A stretch of 64,000 nt of DNA from Couchioplanes caeruleus (GTDB taxonomy: Bacteria > Actinomycetota > Actinomycetes > Mycobacteriales > Micromonosporaceae). Under the pieces are notes generated by a model. That model was not told the DNA's origin and did no database searches. It worked only from the letters and a program-made list of their open reading frames with translations. The DNA is taken from positions 4,650,001 to 4,714,000 of the forward strand of contig NZ_RJKL01000001.1 in assembly GCF_003751945.1 (NCBI RefSeq). The letters run 5' to 3'. Positions 58,878 to 64,000 of this stretch are shown here, piece by piece; within the stretch, counting starts at the first letter, position 1, and each line of letters begins with the position of its first letter. A program made the translations under genes and the position numbers.

Positions 58878-60262
58878 GAACTTCCCCGTGCGGCCTCCTC
58901 GGCAACGCGGGCCAGCCTGTCGACGTCGTTCGCAGCGAGCAGCCTGTCCTCGGTGATCGGCTTGTAGTCCGCGGAGCTGTAGCTGCCGCTACCGTGCACG
59001 ACGATCTCGTCCTCCGACACGAGTCCGCGATCGACCGCATTGAGGACGCCGGTCATCCCGATCATCAGAGACCACTCGCGCAACTGACGGGGGTCGGCCG
59101 GCACTCGCACCCCCGCCCGATCGAGCAGCGCGCTCACCTGCCCGTAGCGGCCCAGGCATTCCTGCAGCGAGACGACGATTCCGCCACCCCCGCGCTGGCG
59201 GATGATGTCGTTCATCACCCCGGAGGTGACAGGCCGGCGGGTGTAGAACGTCGGATCCAGTACCTCGTCCGTGGCGAACGTGGTGAACGGGAAGTGCGGA
59301 TCCCTGTCCTGCCGGTAGACGCCCTGGCTCTCGTCGTAGACGTACTCCGGCAGGCCGGCACGGGAGGTGTCGCCGGAGTAGAGACTGAGCACCATGTCGG
59401 GCGTACCGAGGTGCTGCACGAGAAAGTAGCGTGAGGCGGCCGGATCCACGTCACCCGTCGCGGCGAGCTGCTGGAGACCACGGTTGTGCCCGAGGAGCCC
59501 GAATGCGCTCGACACGGCGTGGGCGTGCAGTCGCGCCTGGCCGGGAGTGGCGCGCAGGAACTCGTGCTCTACGTGCGCCCGTACCACGTCGGCGACCATG
59601 TAGTTCTCGATGTCCATGGTATACCAGAGGCGTACGCCGTGGTCGCTCCAGATCTTGGCGGCGTGGTTCTTGACGAGCTCGTGGGCCAGTACCTTGACGT
59701 GTCCGGTCTCCGGGCCGTCATACGTCGTCACAGGGTTGCGACGAGCCAGAGCCGGGTCGTCGCTCAGGGCCGACGACCACAACTTCTCGCGCGACGACCA
59801 CGGCACGACAGACAGGATCTGGAGTTGAACGGCAGACACGAGTCCACACTCGATCGCCCAGAGGACGGCGTCGCGCAGGGCCGTGGCCTTGTTCGCCGAC
59901 GACGGGGTGACGATCATCACCCGCTCGCCCGTCTGGTGAATGTGCTGGATGGCACGGGCGACCAGCACCAGGGACGGATAGGTCTTCGTCGTACGGGTGC
60001 GCGGATTGCGCATCAGGTCCATCAGCGTCAGATGCTTGCCGCCGAACTCTCCCAGGTCGTGGACGGCGACGCCGGACAGCGAGAAGAACTTGTCCAACGT
60101 TCCGTCGTCGGGCAGTCCCGCCATCGGAACGAAGGGGAGGTTCTGCTGGTCCCTGGTCCGATCCTGCAATGCCTGCAGGGCCGCTCGGACGTGCGCTATG
60201 TATCGAGCCAGAACATTTTCGACGACAATCGGAGCCTTGAGCTCCTGGAGTGCTTCCGCCAT
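58871..60262 (-). CDS. Unassigned protein, PLP fold-type-II-like features
   Basis: 463 residues; I cannot name the family with confidence. The segment RNPRTRTTKTYPSL (about 88-101) followed by MIVTPSSANKATALRDA (about 118-134) resembles the PLP-lysine region and SxxN phosphate/substrate loop of cysteine- and threonine-synthase-type enzymes. The rest lacks a clear match. It may be a beta-elimination or beta-replacement enzyme, or a divergent relative without PLP. It is embedded in the operon, 35 bases after the A-domain gene and overlapping the transporter gene, so it should have a pathway role. Confidence 0.55.
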   Translation of the reverse strand: MAEALQELKAPIVVENVLARYIAHVRAALQALQDRTRDQQNLPFVPMAGLPDDGTLDKFFSLSGVAVHDLGEFGGKHLTLMDLMRNPRTRTTKTYPSLVLVARAIQHIHQTGERVMIVTPSSANKATALRDAVLWAIECGLVSAVQLQILSVVPWSSREKLWSSALSDDPALARRNPVTTYDGPETGHVKVLAHELVKNHAAKIWSDHGVRLWYTMDIENYMVADVVRAHVEHEFLRATPGQARLHAHAVSSAFGLLGHNRGLQQLAATGDVDPAASRYFLVQHLGTPDMVLSLYSGDTSRAGLPEYVYDESQGVYRQDRDPHFPFTTFATDEVLDPTFYTRRPVTSGVMNDIIRQRGGGGIVVSLQECLGRYGQVSALLDRAGVRVPADPRQLREWSLMIGMTGVLNAVDRGLVSEDEIVVHGSGSYSSADYKPITEDRLLAANDVDRLARVAEEAARGSSW

Positions 60263-60297
60263 CTCACTTACTCCCTCTATGGCTCGCTGGCCGGTCT

Positions 60298-61857
60298 CTA
60301 CCCTGCCGACCCGACATCTCGCGGACCGCCGTTGGTGAGCATGGTTTCCAGCGCGTTCCTGTCATTCTTGCCGGTTGATGTCTTGGGCAGTTCCTGGAGG
60401 AATTCCAGGCGGTCCGGGGTCATGTATTTCGGTAGCTTCTCCCGGCAGTGCCGGATCAGCTCTGCCGCGTTCAGGGCGCGATCGACCACGACGTAAGCCC
60501 AGAGCAGGTTGGTCACCTGCTCGTCGGGGACCGCGATGACGGCACACTCCACCACCGCCGGGTGTGCCTGGAGCGCCAATTCGATCTCACCCAGCTCGAT
60601 GCGGTGACCGCGGCTCTTGATCTGGTGGTCCCGCCGGCCGATGAATTGCAGGACGCCCGCTTCATCGGCGCGAACCATGTCGCCGGTGCGATAAGTGGCG
60701 AACGAGCCGGTCTCCGTCGGCGGTATGAGGACCCGCGCCGTGCGCGCCTCGTCGTTCCAGTACCCCCGCATGACCGTCGGTCCCTCGACCAGCAGCTCGC
60801 CCACTTCGCCCGGGCCGACCGGTGATCCGTCGTCCGCCACAATTCTTGTGGTCACCTGGCTGATGCCCCGGCCGATCGGGATCGGCTCGTCGTCGCGCTC
60901 GGGGATCTGCTGCACCTCGTGCCAGGTGCACACGTTCGTCTCGGTGGGACCGTACAAATTCACGAAACGCGCGCGGGGAACCACGTTCATGAGTGCGCGC
61001 AGTGATGCGGTGGGCATCACCTCGCCCGCGAAGAGCACGACTCGAAGGTCGGGGAAGCAGCCGCGTTCCAGGTTGCCGCGGCGCACGAGCATGGTGAGGG
61101 CCGTCGGCACGGAGTACCACACCGTGATCTTCTGCTCCCGCACGAACTCGACGAGTTCCGGGATGAACACTGACGCCCGGGTGGGCACGAGTACGAGGGT
61201 TGCGGCGGAAGCGGCCGCCGCGAAGAGGTCGAACGTGGAGAGGTCGAAGTGCAACGGCGCGTGGCTCGAGAGCCGGTCGTCGGGGGTGAGGGCGAACTCT
61301 TCGGCGGCCCAGTTGATGAAGGCGAGTCCATTTCCGTGGGTCAGCGTGACGCCCTTGGGCTGCCCGGTCGACCCAGAGGTGTAGAGGATGTAGGCGAGAT
61401 CGTCGGAGTTCTCGGGAATCTCCACCGGCGCAGTGTCCTGTCGGGTTGCGCGCTGGGCGCTGTCATCGAGGTCGATGACCGTATGCAGATCCGGGGACCG
61501 GTGGTGGAAGGCGTCGGCTGCGGCCAGCCGCCTTCCGTCGGTGAGGAGGGCCGTCATCGCCGAGTCCTTGGCGATGAGCTCGAGCCGCGATGCCGGAGCG
61601 CCGGGATCCAGCGGGACGTAGCAGGCGCCCGCCTTGAGCACTCCATAGATCGCCGCTACAGCTTCGGCCGACTTGTCGATGTGTATGCCGACGCGGTCCC
61701 CTCTCCGGACCCCGGACCGCAACAGCGCGCCGGCGAGGTAGTCGGACCAGACGTCCAGCTCACGGTACGAATAGCGGCGGGAGCCGTCGACCAGCGCGGT
61801 CCTGTCCGGATGAGTCGCCGCTGCGGCGCGCAGCAGGCCGTGGATGACTGCGGTCAC
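60298..61857 (-). CDS. Stand-alone adenylation enzyme, L-proline type (PltF/RedM-like)
   Basis: 519 residues from GTG 61857, overlapping the PCP stop by GTGA. All A-domain cores are intact: YTSGSTGQPKG, NLYGPTETNVCT, YRTGDMV, and the catalytic Lys in TSTGKNDR. Aligning by eye with GrsA, the specificity residues read D, L, F, Y, L, A, L, V, C, which matches the proline code of PltF-class enzymes (recalled, not searched). It should load L-proline onto the adjacent PCP. With the PCP and the ACAD at 62163 this is the classic pyrrole-2-carboxyl-PCP trio. A few relatives (AnaC-like) stop at pyrroline. Confidence 0.9.
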   Translation of the reverse strand: MTAVIHGLLRAAAATHPDRTALVDGSRRYSYRELDVWSDYLAGALLRSGVRRGDRVGIHIDKSAEAVAAIYGVLKAGACYVPLDPGAPASRLELIAKDSAMTALLTDGRRLAAADAFHHRSPDLHTVIDLDDSAQRATRQDTAPVEIPENSDDLAYILYTSGSTGQPKGVTLTHGNGLAFINWAAEEFALTPDDRLSSHAPLHFDLSTFDLFAAAASAATLVLVPTRASVFIPELVEFVREQKITVWYSVPTALTMLVRRGNLERGCFPDLRVVLFAGEVMPTASLRALMNVVPRARFVNLYGPTETNVCTWHEVQQIPERDDEPIPIGRGISQVTTRIVADDGSPVGPGEVGELLVEGPTVMRGYWNDEARTARVLIPPTETGSFATYRTGDMVRADEAGVLQFIGRRDHQIKSRGHRIELGEIELALQAHPAVVECAVIAVPDEQVTNLLWAYVVVDRALNAAELIRHCREKLPKYMTPDRLEFLQELPKTSTGKNDRNALETMLTNGGPRDVGSAG

Positions 61858-62129
61858 TGCGCCACCGGAGATGAGCTCGTCGGCAGGCGGCTCGCCACGA
61901 ACGCCTCGATGGCGTCGAGGGTCTCGAAGTTCTGCGCCACCACATCGATGTCCTCGACACGAATCCGGTAGTGGCTCTGCAGGAAGTGCGCGAGCTCCAG
62001 GAGGTTCAGCGAGTCCAGGACGCCCTCGTCGATGAGGGAGACACCGTCGCCCAGTTGGTCGCTGTCGCCGGGCCACTCCAGCTCTTCGATGATGAAGTGG
62101 CGTACCTCGTTCTTGATGTCGCTGGTCAC
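61854..62129 (-). CDS. Stand-alone acyl/peptidyl carrier protein (PltL-like)
   Basis: About 91 residues. GTG 62129 is chosen because AAAGGA lies about eight bases upstream and the protein then matches PltL-like carriers in length. The phosphopantetheine Ser is in EGVLDSLNLLEL (near residue 40). Acidic helices fit an ACP-type carrier. It is coupled to the A-domain gene by a GTGA overlap and probably carries the prolyl group for oxidation. Confidence 0.9.
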   Translation of the reverse strand: MTSDIKNEVRHFIIEELEWPGDSDQLGDGVSLIDEGVLDSLNLLELAHFLQSHYRIRVEDIDVVAQNFETLDAIEAFVASRLPTSSSPVAQ

Positions 62130-62162
62130 GGTCTTGTCCTTTCGAGGTGCAAACAAGAGAGC

Positions 62163-63311
62163 TCAGTGCAGGCCAAGGTGGCGTGCGGCGAGGTTGCGCT
62201 GGATCTCGCTGGTACCGGAGTAGAGGCGGCCCGCCAGGGCGTCACGAAGATCCCGCTCGACCTCGTATTCCGCCGTGTATCCGTACGCCCCGTGTACCTG
62301 AATCGCGTCGAGACCCGACTGGACGAAGTTCTCGCTGACGGACAGCTTGGCCAGGGCCGCCTCCAGGCCCGTCGGTCGCCCGCTGTCGATGGTCCGGCCC
62401 AGCCGGTACAACAGCAACCAGGAGGAGTCCAGACGGAGCTTCATGTCGACGAGCCGGTGCGAGACCGCCTGGTTGGCGGAGATGGAGCGGCCGAACTGCT
62501 TGCGGCTGCGTGCGTAGGCGATGCACCGTTCGAGGTCGCGACGCATCGTTCCGAGCGCCGGTGCGAGAATGAAGCTGCGCTCACGCTCCATCGTCCAGTT
62601 GAAGATCGCCGCGCCTGCGCCCTCGGGGCCAAGCAGGTTCGCCGCGGGTACTTCGCAGTCGTCGAAGTAGACCTCGGACATCGGTGACGTCCGCAAACCC
62701 ATCTTCGTGATGGCTTCGCCCACCCTCAGCCCAGGGGTGTCGCGGTCGATCAAGAACGCGCTGACACCGGCGAATCCCCGCTTGCGATCGGACGTCGCGA
62801 AGACGAGAAACACGTCGGCCACGGGCGCGTTGGTGATGAACGTCTTGGAGCCGTTGATCAGGTATCGGTCGCCGCGCCGTACCGCGGTCGTGCTCAACGC
62901 GAAGGCGTCGGATCCTGAGCCGGGCTCCGACATGCCGTGGGCTGCGATGATCTCGCCGGCGCACATGGCGGGAAGGTAGCGCTCCCGTTGTGCCTCCGTG
63001 CCGAACTTGACGATCGGCGAGGCACCGGCCCACAGGTGGGCGTTGAGGGAGAAGATCAGGCCGTTGTCCCGGCAGCCGTAGCCGAGCGCTTCCAAGGCGA
63101 CCATCGTGGTGACTGCATCGGTCGGCGAGCCTCCGTAGACTGCGGGGATCGGCATGCCCAGCAATCCGATCTTGGCGCATCGCTGCCACGCGGCGCGGGC
63201 GAAGGTTCCATCGGCGTCGTTCTTCAGGATCTCGTCGTTCAGCTCGGCCTGAGCGAACCGCTCCGTACTGTCGCGAAGCGCAATCTGCTCCGCAGTGAAC
63301 TCGAACATCAT
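62163..63311 (-). CDS. Acyl-CoA-dehydrogenase-fold prolyl-PCP oxidase (PltE/RedW-like)
   Basis: 382 residues from ATG 63311 (63308 possible). Conserved ACAD blocks are AAHGMSEPGSGSDAFAL (about 130-146), KTFITNAP, RKQFGRSISANQAVSHRLV and the C-terminal GAYGYTAEYEVERDLRD, which keeps the catalytic Glu. It lies 33 bases upstream of the PCP gene, which with the proline A enzyme makes the pyrrole trio. The expected reaction is two- or four-electron oxidation of prolyl-S-PCP. General acyl-CoA dehydrogenase activity is the alternative. Confidence 0.88.
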   Translation of the reverse strand: MMFEFTAEQIALRDSTERFAQAELNDEILKNDADGTFARAAWQRCAKIGLLGMPIPAVYGGSPTDAVTTMVALEALGYGCRDNGLIFSLNAHLWAGASPIVKFGTEAQRERYLPAMCAGEIIAAHGMSEPGSGSDAFALSTTAVRRGDRYLINGSKTFITNAPVADVFLVFATSDRKRGFAGVSAFLIDRDTPGLRVGEAITKMGLRTSPMSEVYFDDCEVPAANLLGPEGAGAAIFNWTMERERSFILAPALGTMRRDLERCIAYARSRKQFGRSISANQAVSHRLVDMKLRLDSSWLLLYRLGRTIDSGRPTGLEAALAKLSVSENFVQSGLDAIQVHGAYGYTAEYEVERDLRDALAGRLYSGTSEIQRNLAARHLGLH

Positions 63312-63419
63312 TCCATCCCCGTGGATTTTCGACGACGGCGTAGGCATCGTCGCGATCTGCCGGCTGGATCGGATGCCGAGATGTCGGCTCACCGCCGTAC
63401 GGGACCGACCTCGGCCGGG

Positions 63420-64000
63420 TCAGAACTTGAACGTCTGCTTCGCCTTGATCAAGGTGTCCACGAGGACCTCGCAGTCTGCGGTGCTGTGCCGGCTCGACAC
63501 CCCGACACGGAGCCGGCCGGAACCCATCGGCACATGGGGATAGGTGAAGGTCGCTACCATGATCCCGTTGTCCATCAGCCAGTTGACCACGTCGACCGTC
63601 TTGTCCTCGTCGCCGATGACCACGGGAACGATATGGCTATTGGTCTTCAACAGGTTGAATCCGGCGCCCCGCAGACTGTCGGTGACGAGCGCGGTGTTGG
63701 CCTCGAGGCGCTGACGCAGCTCCGTGCCCCGCGACTCGAGCTGGTCCAGCGACGCCAGCGTGGCACCGGCGACGGCAGGGGCAGACCCACGCGAGCTCGT
63801 GTACGTGGGCGCCATGTAGCGGAGTTCGCGCTCGACCGGCTTGTCGCACAGGATGAACCCACCGATGCTGCCGAGAGCCTTGCTCATCGTGCCGACGACG
63901 ACATCGATCCGGTCCGAGACGCCGTAGAGGTCGGCGGCGCCGAGACCCTGGGGCCCGACAGCTCCGAACGAGTGGGCCTCGTCGACGACGATCATCGCGT
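63420..64000 (-). CDS. Alpha-oxoamine synthase (AONS/BioF-like), 5' end beyond window
   Basis: Only the C-terminal 193 residues are present and the frame stays open to the right edge. It has the PLP-binding DEAHSFGAVG and the Schiff-base Lys in GTMSKALGSIGG, as in BioF, KBL and ALA synthase. These enzymes join an acyl thioester to an amino acid with loss of CO2 to give an aminoketone. Next to a prolyl-PCP trio, the acyl donor may be the pyrrolyl- or pyrrolinyl-S-PCP. It is the first gene of the operon visible here. Confidence 0.93.
   Translation of the reverse strand, partial: AMIVVDEAHSFGAVGPQGLGAADLYGVSDRIDVVVGTMSKALGSIGGFILCDKPVERELRYMAPTYTSSRGSAPAVAGATLASLDQLESRGTELRQRLEANTALVTDSLRGAGFNLLKTNSHIVPVVIGDEDKTVDVVNWLMDNGIMVATFTYPHVPMGSGRLRVGVSSRHSTADCEVLVDTLIKAKQTFKF

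Overview
The window is very GC-rich actinomycete DNA with tightly packed, translationally coupled genes. Its content (KSQ loading polyketide synthase, SARP and LAL regulators, Sfp-type PPTase, many thioesterases) suggests a secondary-metabolite-rich filamentous actinobacterium. A Streptomyces- or Micromonospora-like host is my inference; nothing here fixes the genus.

Region A (1 to about 43 kb) is one end of a hybrid PKS/NRPS cluster. It opens inside an NRPS (end of an A domain, PCP, TE). A type II thioesterase, a flavin monooxygenase and a coupled trio follow: stand-alone PCP, P450, and a thioesterase-like protein with Cys in place of the nucleophilic Ser. Four PKS proteins come next: loading KSQ-AT-ACP, KS-AT-KR-ACP, KS-AT-DH-ER-KR-ACP and KS-AT-ACP. 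Then comes a C-A-PCP NRPS whose adenylation domain has lost its core catalytic motifs. The rest holds an ornithine N-hydroxylase, a second type II TE, a class III aminotransferase homologue without its PLP lysine, a free-standing PKS dehydratase, a LAL regulator with a TTA codon, a PPTase, a SARP regulator, a transthyretin-like protein, a 2-isopropylmalate synthase paralogue and an MFS exporter.

Read collinearly, the PKS gives R-CH(OH)-CH(CH3)-CH2-CH2-CO-CH(CH3)-CO-S-ACP, which could close to a tetrahydropyran hemiketal. With an ornithine N-hydroxylase (piperazate precursor), a PCP/P450 pair (beta-hydroxy amino acid) and a leucine-supply enzyme, this resembles the acyl hexadepsipeptides of the azinothricin/polyoxypeptin type. 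That assignment is inference. The most interesting proposal is a trans-loading route: an amino acid is hydroxylated on the stand-alone PCP by the P450, then moved by the Cys-type TE homologue (as SyrC and CmaE do) onto the PCP of the NRPS that cannot adenylate.

Region B (about 43 to 50 kb) is mostly non-cluster DNA: a serine hydrolase, a DUF4097-like protein divergent from a MarR-type regulator with an IS30-like HTH, a DHFR/RibD-family reductase, small or hypothetical proteins and about 1.2 kb without convincing genes apart from one small ORF.

Region C (50 to 64 kb, all minus strand, running off the right edge) is a second operon. It has an alpha-oxoamine synthase (partial), a prolyl-PCP-dehydrogenase-like flavoprotein, a PCP, an A domain whose specificity residues I read as D-L-F-Y-L-A-L-V-C (a proline/PltF-like pattern), an unassigned possibly PLP-binding protein, an MFS exporter, a GNAT/FemAB-like protein, a luciferase-like monooxygenase, a glutamine-dependent asparagine-synthetase homologue, a second acyl-CoA-dehydrogenase-fold protein, a VioC-type Fe(II)/2-oxoglutarate oxygenase and a permuted ATP-grasp ligase. 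I do not recognise the product; a pyrrole- or pyrroline-ketone core joined to an amino-acid-derived unit is the best guess.
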